Source: Tolypocladium sp. Sup5 PDA-1 (taxonomy: Eukaryota > Ascomycota > Sordariomycetes > Hypocreales > Ophiocordycipitaceae). From it: 64,000 bases of DNA. The stretch is from positions 1 through 64,000 of the forward strand of contig JPHH03000071.1 of NCBI GenBank assembly GCA_000750105.3, given 5' to 3'. Below the pieces are notes generated by a model. It saw only the letters and a list, made by a program, of their open reading frames with translations, searched no databases and was not told where the DNA came from. Below are positions 10,800-20,774 of this stretch, piece after piece. Numbering within the stretch: position 1 is the first letter of the stretch; each line of letters opens with the position of its first letter. A program made the position numbers and the translations under genes.

Positions 10800-12280
10800 G
10801 CGCGCAGGTGTCGAAGTACAATTATCTTTCGATGTGGAACTGAGTGGGATTGTTCATAGCCAAAATGGATGAGAGCAAGAGACTGGCGAAAATGAGGGTT
10901 TATATTTCGTATTGAAAGCAAAGCATCGTATGTTCGGGGAGAAGAGTAATGTCGCAGAAGCTGCCCACCCAGCCGCTTTCGTGGAAGTGGCAGGAAAACT
11001 TCGTCCCAACCCGAAATGCATTCCAAACGACACCTGGGACTAATGCAAAGCCACAGAGAAGAATGACTGTCTTGTCGCAGTAATGACACCAATGCTACCG
11101 AATAAAGCTCATTTCAAGTCACTTACGCCTTTGCTTCATGAACCAGAGGCAGAGTACCCAAACAGCAAAGTCTACAAGAGCACATTGTTGGGGGCATAAC
11201 TCGGCTACATGCACAGAGGGCTGCAACCAGCATCGGAGTGGTATGCAGTGTGTCAGGCAACTACGAAGCGGCGCAGTAGAGGCACCTCGGTTCCATGGTG
11301 CCTCGCCATCTGCTACTGCAGGGTGTTTGGCCGTTGACGAGGGCGGCATTGGGTGACGAACGGTACTCCCATTGCGATTTTGTTTGTTTTGGTCCAAAGA
11401 CACCTGAGAAGACGTCTCCGCATGCCGTGTGTTTGCTTTTTCAAGACTTTGTCTTGCCGCTGCCGGAGGCGTTGGACACTTCTCTTCCGGCCGCCTTTTC
11501 AATCTTCTGGAGGTGGAGTCGGCAACCATTCCATGCGACTTGTATCGTCATCGTCGTTTGTTGCTACGTTTGGAGCCTGTGGAGTTCGGCTTTGGAAGTC
11601 GAGCAGAGACTTATATTTGCTTCGAGCCGTCACGATCGACAGAAGCGCATCCTTAGACTATGTTTGTGCACTCCGCATCGGTGTTCCACGCGGCTCGTGG
11701 TAACTTCATGTCTGGCGGCATCGGACGCGTTGAGATATACATCATCACAGGACTCCGAGGTGGCATAACCGCCAAGCCCGTCGTCGTCGCTATCCTCTTC
11801 ATGCTCAATGGTAAAGTCTGCTGCTTTGCTGGGCTAACGCTGACTGCCCACGTCCTCGCTGATCCAAGAGCTGACCGTGCGGAGGGTGTCTGCCTGTCAA
11901 TTGCGAAGGAGAGCAACGCGCCGGACGTTTTTGTCCCATCCGTGGCGCTAGAAGTAGGTCTAATGATGTGAGCAAAGCACCCTCGAATTCTAACCCCTCT
12001 TAGCCCTCTCCGGCAGGTCAGCAGCAAATCGTGCCATCTGTATCATGTCCGGGTCACGATTTGTGCGGACTCGACCGAGGACGGCACCTGGCGTGGCGCG
12101 GGGACGACGGGGGTGGAGCGCGACGCGGCGGCCCCGCTATGGGACTGGCTGCTTGTTGCCCAGGCAGCAACGGTCAAGTGGGGCAGTGTCATCTCGCAAC
12201 AAACAATATGCATCCGAACCTTCCACCATCAACCACACTGGACGAATTGATGTTGTTCGAGATCATCAAAGAGGACCTTC
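10800..12280. other. No confident gene between RNase III-fold and kinase genes
   Basis: A minus-strand frame with an ATG at 11529 (136 residues, basic and Ser/Pro-rich) and a plus-strand frame at 11660-11971 are open but carry no recognised domain. The plus-strand frame includes a hydrophobic stretch (PVVVAILFMLNGKVCC). Either could be a small gene; I cannot support one over the other. Confidence 0.3.
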
Positions 12281-12283
12281 GGC

Positions 12284-14863
12284 ATGGAACGCAGAACTAC
12301 GAAGGAAATGCAAGAGCTGCTGCGTGAGGCACAGCTGCGGGCTGAAGCCGCTGAAAGACGCTTAGAGGAAGAAAGACGACAACGCGAAGCAGCAGAGCAG
12401 GAACAGCGCCGAGAGCGACAACAACGCGAAGCAGCAGAGCAGGAACAGCGCCGAGAGCGACAACAACGCGAAGCAGCAGAGCAGGAACAGCGCCGAGAGC
12501 GACAACAACGCGAAGCAGCAGAGCAGGAACAGCGCCGAGAGCGACAACAACGCGAAGCAGCAGAGCAGGAACAGCGCCGAGAGCGACAACAACGCGAAGC
12601 AGCAGAGCAGGAACAGCGCCGAGAGCGACGACAACGCGAAGCAGCAGAGCAACAACGCGAAGCGGCAGAGCAGCGAGCGGAAGCGTCCGAGCAACAGACA
12701 CAACGCACATCCTTCAACGAATACCTCGACGCATGTCATCGGTCAGTCTTCACCAAACTTATGGTGGAGCCCAATCCCGACCGGTTATCACGAGGTTCTT
12801 TGACCAATCCACAAAGCAAACGGTGTCCCACCAGCCTGCGCCGATGGCCAGACTTACTGGAGCAGCAAAGGCGCATATTCGGCCTCCTCCTTGACACCTT
12901 CCCTTGCGATTCAGATCGGCTGTTCGAGAGCGAGCACTTTCTAGCAACCATGGGCGCCAGGATCGGCGGACGAAGCATCGCGGATGAGAAAGTCCTAGAA
13001 TTCTTCTTGCACAACGCTGTGGAGGATCCCGTGAGGAATATCATCAATCAGCTTGTCAACATACCAGCCGTCAGAAAGGCGTTCGATCTTGGCGACGGCA
13101 TCGTCTTCGAGAACCACCCGCACGCGCTGAGTGAAACCGCAGAAGAGGTGATCGACAGGCAGGCACGTCCCGTACCACCGAGCACACCAGGATACGGAGA
13201 GAATCTGAAGAAGCTGCAGGCGGATCAGATTTGCATCTACCGTTCCGACGATGCCCGAGAGAGGCGGACAAGGGCCTTCATCTGCGAGTACAAGCCGCCG
13301 CACAAGTTGACGGCCCAACATCTGCACGTCGGTCTGCGGGTCATGGACATCTACAAAGAGGTCGTAAACCGGAAGACGATACCGACTTCAGAAGACCCAG
13401 AGGCGCGCTTTGCATACCACGCCGAAAGGCTGACTGCGTCAGCGATCACCCAGACTTACCATTACATGATCGAGGGCGGCCTCGAGTACAGCCTCTTGAC
13501 AACCGGCGAAGCCATCGTGTTCCTCAAGATTGACTGGGAGAATCCAGAGACACTTTTATACCACTTGGCGGTGCCCAGCGCCGAAGTCGCTGCCCAGACG
13601 AAGGACGCTCATCTCTGCACAGCCGTTGCTCAGTATCTGGCCTTCACGCTGCTGGCCATCGACGGATTAGGAAAGCGGTTGCACGGCCAGGATGAACGCG
13701 ACCGGGCTACGAAGAAGCTGAACAAATGGGAGGTGTCATTTGATCTTACATACCGATCGATCCCCGAAGAGGACCGGTCCTTTCTCTCGGACAGCTCGCC
13801 GGGCTACCAGCCCCCTACATACGGCAATGTAGATCGATCACCGATCCGTCCACGAAAGAATCCGCGGCGGGGCCAGGGGCACGCTGATGCCGGAATCCCG
13901 CCCTCGAGACGAGACGACGGGTCCGAGTCGTCGGATGAGGAGCCCAATCCGAGAGCGCCGGTCACCCCGACACCAGCCCAACGGAATACGAGAGAAGGAG
14001 CCCGACGGAGTGAGCGCCTAGCCATGCGACCACGAGGCGGCAGCGTCAATATCAACGGGCAACGCCGACAGTTCTGCACCCAGAAGTGCCTTCTTGGTCT
14101 GGTCCGAGGACATGCTCTTGACCAGAGCTGCCCAAACGCTGCACTTCACCGCCAAGAGGAGACATCTCATAAGCGCGCAGCCGTCCACCACCCCGTCGAC
14201 CACGCCCAGTGGCTGAAGCTGCTCCGAGCGCAGCTGCAGGAGACACTCGACGACGGTATCACGCCCCTCGAACAGAGCGGCGCTCGCGGTGTACTTTTCA
14301 AGGTAACGCTGCTTGCTTATGGATACACGTTTGTAAGCAAGGGCACAATCCAGGCTTTCATCCCCGATCTCGAACACGAAGCTGCCGTCTATCGACGCTT
14401 GGATGATCTACAGGGTGTCCACGTGCCTGTGTTCCTCGGCGCCGTCGATCTGCGATCCATGAACAAAACATACTTTTTCGACCTCAGAGTGTACATAGTG
14501 CACTTGACATTCCTGGCATGGGGCGGGAAAAGTCTGTATGAGGCACAAGGGGCTGTGTATACCACGGAGAAGCAAGTCAAAGGCAGCTTGCGCGCCATAC
14601 ATCAGCATGGTGTCATCCACAGAGATGTGCGAGCTGAGAACATCCTTCTCTGTCAGGAAACCAACGGGGTGATGATGATTGACTTCGAGCGGGCGGTGCT
14701 ATTGGAACCGCCGCGACGTCCGCTCGCACAGATGGCGCCGAACAAGCGTGTCTTGCAAGATGCCCCCAGCAAGCGAAAGCGTCATAAATCGCGTCGGGTG
14801 ACGAAATGCTTTTCTGAGGACATTTTGATGGCGAGTCATCTTTTCGTGACCACGAGTACCTAG
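12284..14863 (+). CDS. Coiled-coil / PD-(D/E)XK-like / protein kinase-like fusion, frameshifted near the C-terminus
   Basis: An 859-residue frame from an ATG. Residues about 5-140 are a charged coiled coil built largely of six 14-residue repeats (REAAEQEQRRERQQ). Residues about 200-480 look like a restriction-endonuclease fold: ADQICIYR is followed by FICEYKPPHKLT, giving the D...E-x-K pattern near residues 313-335. A Ser/Arg/Pro-rich linker follows, then a Cys/His motif (CTQKCLLGL, CPNAALH) near 597-620. The kinase-like domain has VSKGT near 684, HEAAVY near 699, VIHRDVRAENILL near 778 and IDFE (in place of DFG) near 799. A one-base deletion is likely around 14815-14836: in the neighbouring frame the sequence continues SSFRDHEYLDWEYLQCKLDL to a TGA near 14960. 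REase and kinase domains recur in Crinkler-type eukaryotic effectors; the match here is architectural. The real function is unknown. Confidence 0.75.
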   Translation: MERRTTKEMQELLREAQLRAEAAERRLEEERRQREAAEQEQRRERQQREAAEQEQRRERQQREAAEQEQRRERQQREAAEQEQRRERQQREAAEQEQRRERQQREAAEQEQRRERRQREAAEQQREAAEQRAEASEQQTQRTSFNEYLDACHRSVFTKLMVEPNPDRLSRGSLTNPQSKRCPTSLRRWPDLLEQQRRIFGLLLDTFPCDSDRLFESEHFLATMGARIGGRSIADEKVLEFFLHNAVEDPVRNIINQLVNIPAVRKAFDLGDGIVFENHPHALSETAEEVIDRQARPVPPSTPGYGENLKKLQADQICIYRSDDARERRTRAFICEYKPPHKLTAQHLHVGLRVMDIYKEVVNRKTIPTSEDPEARFAYHAERLTASAITQTYHYMIEGGLEYSLLTTGEAIVFLKIDWENPETLLYHLAVPSAEVAAQTKDAHLCTAVAQYLAFTLLAIDGLGKRLHGQDERDRATKKLNKWEVSFDLTYRSIPEEDRSFLSDSSPGYQPPTYGNVDRSPIRPRKNPRRGQGHADAGIPPSRRDDGSESSDEEPNPRAPVTPTPAQRNTREGARRSERLAMRPRGGSVNINGQRRQFCTQKCLLGLVRGHALDQSCPNAALHRQEETSHKRAAVHHPVDHAQWLKLLRAQLQETLDDGITPLEQSGARGVLFKVTLLAYGYTFVSKGTIQAFIPDLEHEAAVYRRLDDLQGVHVPVFLGAVDLRSMNKTYFFDLRVYIVHLTFLAWGGKSLYEAQGAVYTTEKQVKGSLRAIHQHGVIHRDVRAENILLCQETNGVMMIDFERAVLLEPPRRPLAQMAPNKRVLQDAPSKRKRHKSRRVTKCFSEDILMASHLFVTTST
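12386..12637 (+). repeat. Six tandem 42-bp coding repeats
   Basis: Units start at 12386, 12428, 12470, 12512, 12554 and 12596, followed by a degenerate partial unit. Each encodes 14 residues of coiled coil. Units 1-5 appear identical and unit 6 differs by a single base, so the array is young or being homogenised. Confidence 0.9.
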
Positions 14864-14963
14864 ATTGGGAATACCTCCAATGCAAGCTTGACTTGGCGAT
14901 GACCGCCCGGAAGTTACCCTGTGAGTCAGGTGACGAGCAGGCGGAATTGGTGCTGCTCTTTTG
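14836..14963 (+). pseudogene. Displaced C-terminal tail of the kinase-like protein
   Basis: In the frame one base off from the main gene the DNA reads SSFRDHEYLDWEYLQCKLDL and about twenty more residues to a TGA. This looks like the natural end of the kinase-like family. A single-base deletion, real or an assembly error, just upstream would cut it off and give the main frame a short unrelated tail ending in LFVTTST. Confidence 0.6.
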
Positions 14964-15051
14964 ATATGCAGCAGCGAACTTCTGTTGGGTGGCAAGCGCA
15001 AAGGAATAGCCTAAACCTGCCCTGCGTCTGTATTACTACGTGAGTGACACC

Positions 15052-16873
15052 CTATTCAACCGTCGAGTTCGTCTCGCTCGCACTTCCGCTACCCTCTGAC
15101 GACGCCCTATGCCTATCAACCTGGTGCAATTTCGCTTCATCGCTGCTGTCATCCAGCGGCGCATCCCCCGCCTGCTCGAAACGGATGATAACATTCGTCA
15201 TGATCACCTTGCGTTCGTCGCCGATGATCGGATTCCACTCACAACCCTCTGCCGAGCCACGGGACAGATGCTGCATCACCGGAACGATGTGTCCCGTTTG
15301 AAGATATTCAACGTCGAATGACAAACGCTTTGTGGGACGCTCATTCAATCTCACAAAAGGTCCCGCCACAATTCGATGTCGAGCGTCTATCCTGTACTTG
15401 CGGAGGCAGTAGAAACGAAAGTCCGTCGAGACCACGAGACACGCCTTCCAGGTATCGTAATCAACGAAATCCAAGATTCTTTCGTACAGTTCCGAGGGAA
15501 GACTTCCTCGTGACTTGGTTGCCGCACGGCGGGTCGCGGCGATGTCGAAGAAGTTGACGAGCGCTGCAAGGCCGGGGAAATGCCTTTCCAGACTCTGCGC
15601 AGTCGCCGTGCAATTGGACCGCATAACCATCTCCCCGTGCTGGTGCTGGGCGTGCATTCCGTCCTTCAGCGCGGGGCGCTCTCGTGGGTGCGTGCTCACA
15701 CAGTACTCTGCACGCAGAGGCGAGAGGTCGACAGTGTCGCTGACTTCAACGAAGGGCTCGTCGTGATCGCCGACTGAGACCTCCGCAAAGACCGCTTCAA
15801 AGAGTGACAGGATGACGACCTGAAAGTTGACGTATCCCTGCTGGATGCCCCAATCAACCGCCCTCGTCACCGCCTTGCCATCGAGCACCAACTCTAGGCT
15901 GACCAGCACGCCCTCGACCCAGTACATGGTCTCCGTGGGTGACGACCCAGGGGGCTTGCCCGGCCGATGAGACATGGAACCAAAATCTAGAGGGACGCTA
16001 TCGCCGACCTATTCATCCTCGAGATACGATGGCTTCAAAGAGTGGCCTGAACGGCAGCGAACACCAACGCAGTTTCGCTTGCCACACCGCTGTCCACGAG
16101 GATCATGGAATCTTGCTTGATTAGACGCGACAGAAACGAGGGCGAACATCAACTCGCGGAAAGGGAACGAGTCTGGGCTTCACTCCCTCCCGAAATTAAT
16201 AATCTCATAGTGATATGCAATGAGCGTCTTGGCCAGAGCGTGTGTGAGGAACACGCTCCACGCTTCGTTGATCTCGGCCCTCGGGGATGCAAGGCAAAAC
16301 TCGAAGTCGATGACTGGGTCCGGCTCGGGAAGCTCCAAGGCCGGTGAAGCCATGTGCTCTTCCGGACACATGTCGAGAGAGATGGTCGGCTTACACCGGT
16401 AGATGCTATCGGCGATGGCCTTCATCCACAGGTCCCCCTGACGAGGGATGTTGTTCAGCTTCCAATGTATGCTGTGGTTCATTGTGAGAACTTCGCTGTC
16501 GAGGTTGATGATGTAATAGAACTCGATGAAGAAGTCATCCAGCCGCTTTGGAAGTTCAGTCGGAAGCTCCTCGAACTCATGGTCCGGCACGTCGGGATCA
16601 GGGCCACTACGGACCTCGTAGACTTGATCTTCGAGCTTACGCTCCGTCGATGCGAAATGGTCCCGCATCGACTCGAGCCATTCTACAAAGCATTAGCACG
16701 TCTAGTCTGTGTTGCATGGAAACGCCGCATAACGTACTCAGGTATTCATCACGGTCGGCAGGGATGCGTGCGACGATGTGCGCGCCGAGACCCTCATAGT
16801 AAGAGTCATACTGATGATAGCGAATGTAGTATCGCCTGTGGAAACGGACTATCTCGAGACCTCGTGTCCCCAT
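15052..16873 (-). pseudogene. F-box-type 'MGTRG' family gene with two in-frame stops
   Basis: The ATG at 16873 starts MGTRGLEIVRFHRRYYIRY, a characteristic opening of a large fungal family. A 55-bp intron (16737-16683) joins DEYL to WLESMRDHF in frame. The reading continues to FGRE, where a TGA (16182-16180) interrupts; the same frame resumes PDSFPFRELMFALVSVASNQ. A TAG (16011-16009) then precedes VGDSVPLDFGSMSHRPG, where a small frameshift is also possible. The last block (15975-15052) is open and contains GYVNFQVVILSLFEAVFAEV, then LPSELYERILDFVDYDTWKA, an F-box-like helix set, then YCLRKYRID. Protein-complex or ubiquitin-ligase adaptor function is inferred only from the F-box-like part. 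With these stops only truncated products are possible. Confidence 0.75.
16683..16737 (-). other. Intron of the F-box-type gene
   Basis: 55 bp, GTACGT donor and TTGTAG acceptor. Splicing completes a Lys codon between DEYL and WLESM, matching the continuous family motif. Confidence 0.65.
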
Positions 16874-16879
16874 TGCAAC

Positions 16880-17500
16880 CTGGGCTGGAATCTCCGTGCG
16901 TTTTGGTCGCGGGATAGAAAGAGTTTGTTGCTCTGGGGGCAACCGGGAGCTGTCAGGTCCAACGACGCGATTGCGACCGTTTGTCGAGTCTCGCAGATAT
17001 GATCACCAATCGCCAAGTGAGGAGAGAGAAGTGCGACGAAGCAAGGAATCAGCAGAGATCAAGCCTCTGTTTATTTGTGGGCCAGGAAATGGTGATAAAG
17101 GACGGAAGAGGACGGGGCTGGAGGAGTGATGCACCAGCATCTAACCGCGAGCAGTGAGTCGCGGCTCGACTGGAACATAGGACTTAGCGTCAGCTGCGAG
17201 AGCTTGAGCACTGCCATGTGAGTGGAAGGAAGCGGGGTGCTGTTCGGCCCACCTGTGCAAAACGGGCAGCGCCCAACGCCGCCGTGTTCACGGGCAGCAA
17301 GTCACCCAAATGCTGTCTGACTGGAGGCGGTCGCCTGGAAGGTCCGCCTCAAGACACTCCAGGCAGCCAAAAGCGGGGTGAGCGCCAAACGCACCAGAGG
17401 CAAGAACTCGGTAGCCAATTATTATCTTATGCAACTGTGTACTCTGGAATGAATCGTGTATGGACCTCTTACATCATCATATATATATCTCCTGCGAGCA
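16880..17500. other. Upstream region of the F-box-type gene, no gene
   Basis: No recognisable coding sequence. Probably the promoter side of the minus-strand F-box-type pseudogene. Confidence 0.4.
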
Positions 17501-17699
17501 CCTCAGAGGGTTTCACATGTGCCTCAAGTCCCCTGAGCAGTCAGTGTACTCCAGAGAGGCCAGCACTCGTGTGACGTTGAGCGCTCGTATATGCCGGAAG
17601 CTCTGCACCAGCACCATGTTGCGAAGCTGCAGCTCCCTATATGAGCGCTTGTCCGCGACCGGCAGAGGAAAAGCAGGCTTCGTCATCTGATAGACGTGG

Positions 17700-18062
17700 T
17701 CAGCGCAATGGGTTCTTACAGAGGGTCCATGGCTTGAAGCAAAGGGGTCGAACCGTATACGTGCTTGCATTGTAGCGGGCCGGGTTTATGAGAGGGCCCC
17801 AGAACTGGATCCTGAAAAAGGCTGGGAGGTGGCCATACGGTGAATTCGACCCATGGCTGGTGTTAACCTCTTTGGACTTGTCCGGGTTAAACATGACCAG
17901 GATGTACCGGCCGATTTGGGCCGCAAACTGGCTGTCGAACGGTTCTGCGTCTTCATGCCTGGAGCCGTCGTATGTCTCGCGCAGGTGCTGGTGCAATGCC
18001 CGGAATACGTTGCCGGCCCAGGTCGCCTTCTTCTCCGGATCGAAAAGCGTTTTATACACCAT
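17700..18062 (-). CDS. Hypothetical 120-aa ORF, possibly a fragment
   Basis: The open frame reads MVYKTLFDPEKKATWAGNVF at its start and includes AAQIGRYILVMFNPDKSK. The composition looks coding, but no family was recognised. Downstream on the same strand another short frame (17513-17695, with KRSYRELQLRNMVLVQSF) may be a further exon; a GTAAGA near 17718 followed by CTGAC and CAG would be a possible intron, but the join is not convincing. The locus abuts a repeat that recurs at 33 kb, so it may itself be part of a mobile or duplicated segment. Confidence 0.35.
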   Translation of the reverse strand: MVYKTLFDPEKKATWAGNVFRALHQHLRETYDGSRHEDAEPFDSQFAAQIGRYILVMFNPDKSKEVNTSHGSNSPYGHLPAFFRIQFWGPLINPARYNASTYTVRPLCFKPWTLCKNPLR

Positions 18063-18063
18063 C

Positions 18064-18300
18064 GTGGTCTGTCAAGATCAGGTCGCTCACTCACACAGAA
18101 AGTCAACGGCACCGCTGCCTAGCAGGCTACAACCAGTCATAATACTGCTGCCTTGCAGGCAGCAGTATCTCCATCGAGTATTTAGTTCGGTCCAATTCCA
18201 CTCCTTAGATAGAAAATCAAGAGTCTGTCGTTGCCCGATTCACAGGGGATCTTCTGCCCGATCGTTGTCCAGTTATCCAATCAATCGTGGTGTGCGATAG
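18064..18300 (+). repeat. Dispersed repeat, copy 1
   Basis: Aligns in the same orientation with 32960-33195. Shared blocks are the start (TCAGGTCGCTCA versus TCAGGCCGCTCA) and, near the end, an almost identical stretch of about 70 bases that includes CGTTGCCCGATTCACAGGGG. The middle has diverged, and this copy holds a hairpin the other lacks. Confidence 0.8.
18142..18168. repeat. Hairpin, 11-bp perfect stem
   Basis: ATACTGCTGCC, five-base loop TTGCA, then GGCAGCAGTAT. Helitrons carry a hairpin near their 3' end, but no CTRR terminus follows at the expected distance, so a role is open. Confidence 0.7.
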
Positions 18301-18833
18301 AACACTACGCGGAAGCGAGACGAAAAGGCAACAGGAGACCGCGATCAAACTCAAGTCGCCGCCCAGCACTTCAAAGATACGTTCCCAATTTGCCTTCACT
18401 CGTATCAGTACCGGAAGCGCCTAAGGAGCATATTGAAAGGGATGTGGTTGAGGAATGGGTGGCAGGCATGTCCCCTGTCGACTCAACACCAGCGGAAGGA
18501 AGCATAAAAGACGACATCTCAGCACAAAGTCAGCTGGGGGATCAGAGTTTGAAGAACTCAGAGAGCACATGACCACGCCGCTCTCGTTCGAGCGGATGAC
18601 TAGGAACGGAGCGGGCATTGGTAACCCGGCCCAAATCGTCAGCGGTGCGGGCAATGGTTCCAGGACAGTTGTTGAACTGCCCCGACAACCAACAGCAGCA
18701 TGTCTACCCGAGAAAGTCCTGCACATGTTACTCGGTCCTTCAAGGGTGGTGGGAAGCCGCCAAAGCAAACACCAGCAAGAGGCCTTGACGGCATCGGAAA
18801 GAGACAATCGAGTCTCACCATAGCGGCTGTAGA

Positions 18834-19846
18834 TTGTGGCACATGTTCAAGTCCATTGTGCTCCTCGAAGAACAAATCCAGGCATGGAATGATCCCCAAT
18901 TCGGCGCGCTCCTGGATCGGGTTCGTAACGGGCTGCAGACACAGCAAGACCTGGACTTGCTCAACGCCAACATCGTAGGACGCTCCCAAATCACCTTCCA
19001 TAATGGTTTGCGTGCTATAACGCCGCTGAACCGCACGCGGTGGGCCATCAAAATGGAAGCTGTTGTGGGCTGGGCGCGCTTTAACAAGCGACATATCTCT
19101 ATCTTCGTCTCGATCCACACATGGCGCAACGGCACACTTTCTCAAAATACAATAACACAAACCATCGAACAGGGTGACGACTCTGCCTGTAAAGTCCCTG
19201 GCGTCTTCTTCTACTCCCAGGGCATGCCTGTAGTTGTGAACAAAAACATCTACACTGGCTTGAAAGTCGTGAATGGAGCAGAGTTCACTGCCGTCGACGT
19301 TGTACCCGACCCCAATCACCCTGGATACCACTTGGCGGATGACGTGACCATCCATTTCGGACCACCGCTAGGCATTCTTCTGCAGTCCAAAGAGACGAAA
19401 ACCCTGGCGATTCCGTCCCTCCTGGCGGGGACGGTACTGATCCGACCTATGTCGCATACGCTCGACCCGACCAACTCTCACTTCAGAATCTGAAGTTCAG
19501 ATTCTTGCCAACAAGATGCACGCGACGTGGATTACCCGTTGCACCAGCGTTCGTCCTCACAGGCTACAAAGCCCAGGGTAAAACGTTCGTGGAAGTACTC
19601 TTGGAGCTGCGTGGAAATCGCGTGACCAGTGGCGAACCCTCCATATGCGATTTTACGAGCCTCTATGTGCAACTGTCCACGCTTGTAGCAGCTGCCTGCC
19701 GCATTACCACTGTCCTGAGACAAGCTGTCAAGCCCGCCTCAGGCTCTCAATATGATTCCCTGGTTGTGTTTCATCGCTTGTTGCCGCGCCGTTCGCATCT
19801 CCACTCCAAGACACTTTATTGCCCACCGTCTGGGTGTCTTTCATGA
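18834..19846 (+). pseudogene. Pif1-like helicase relic (C-terminal half)
   Basis: Two frames cover the C-terminal motor and end of the Pif1-like helicase family: VVLLEEQ-like IVLLEEQIQAWNDP, LDLLNANIVG, ITPLNRTRWAIKMEA, then VPGVFFYSQGMPVVVNKNIY, GLKVVNGAEFTAVDVV and HFGPPLGILL (18834-19493), followed in a different frame by GYKAQGKTFVEVLLELRGNR and FTSLYVQLST (19505-19846). The second block matches helicase motif VI-region sequence. The frame change near 19495 and loss of the N-terminal half make this a relic. It starts roughly where the 7.5-8.7 kb relic stops, so the two together cover one helicase. Confidence 0.8.
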
Positions 19847-19849
19847 TTG

Positions 19850-20770
19850 TGACACGCTTTTGTTGAGTCTGGCGTAGGATATTCAGGAGACTATCAAGAG
19901 ATGACCTGCTGCCACCGTCATCGTGGCGCATGTCCAACATTTTGAGTCGTTCCCGTTATCGCTTGGTCCTCACGGTACAATTCAGGTGTCTTGATTGCAG
20001 TAGAGCATGGTTCGTTGCCACTCTTCTGCGCCGCATGGTTGTTCAGCCCGTCGTTTGCACTTGCCTCGGCTACGATGCCTTTCTACGCCGAAGAGCCTTG
20101 GAACTGCCGCCATGCCAGGTTCTTCGTTTTGAGAGTTGGTGGGACGCCCATGCCAACCTGCGCTTCTTAGTTCCTAATTGCTAGGACTGCTGCTTAGATA
20201 GTGCTTCTCTAGCCTGTCGATTGATTAGCCTTGGTTGAAACAGGGTTTATCCCAGGATACTTACTGTCAGACCCGCTGAGGCTGTTAAGGTATGCGACAA
20301 AGACCTGATAAGAGTAGATTGTTGCAGCCATCTAAGCAACTCACTCATTCAACTGTACAAACAGCTCAATTGTAATCAAATACAGCTCACAGCTAATTAT
20401 AAGAAGCTGGAATTCAATCCAACTGAAGATAGAAATCAAGAGTCTTTCAATGCACAGATCTGTAGCCACTGCGGGTTCGATACTTACCAGCTTGTTCAGG
20501 TTTAGAAGAGTCTCTCCCTCCGGAAGATGTATCGCGACACGGTGGCACTGAAGCGTAGGACTCCAGAACGTCACCATGGCAAAGACGTTTGCCTTGTCGC
20601 CCAACTCTTCGGGTTTTCGTAGGAGATTTGAGCCACTATTGAGAGCCGTGGCCTTCTCTGTGACATCGTGTTCGTGCAGACGCGGCATGTCTGATTGCTC
20701 TCCACGTACTGTTGGATTGACTGACGCATCCAGAACTATCGCGTCAAATTTTTTTTCCGCCGGAATCGAT
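19850..20770. other. No intact gene
   Basis: Open frames are short. At 20415-20450 the DNA carries another version of the AGATAGAAATCAAGAG motif seen in the dispersed repeat. Probably decayed mobile-element sequence. Confidence 0.35.
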
Positions 20771-20774
20771 CATT

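Noticed and set aside
10793..11092. N-terminal 100-codon extension of the RNase III-fold protein
   Set aside because: The homology begins only after MDFTPHYAGR, and the upstream part has no conserved features.
12229..12717. Minus-strand ORFs rich in Cys/Ser/Arg or Leu/Ala/Val
   Set aside because: They are the antisense shadow of the 42-bp repeat array of the kinase-like gene.
20473..20490. GGGTTCGATA as a tRNA T-loop
   Set aside because: No matching acceptor stem, D-arm or anticodon arm around it.
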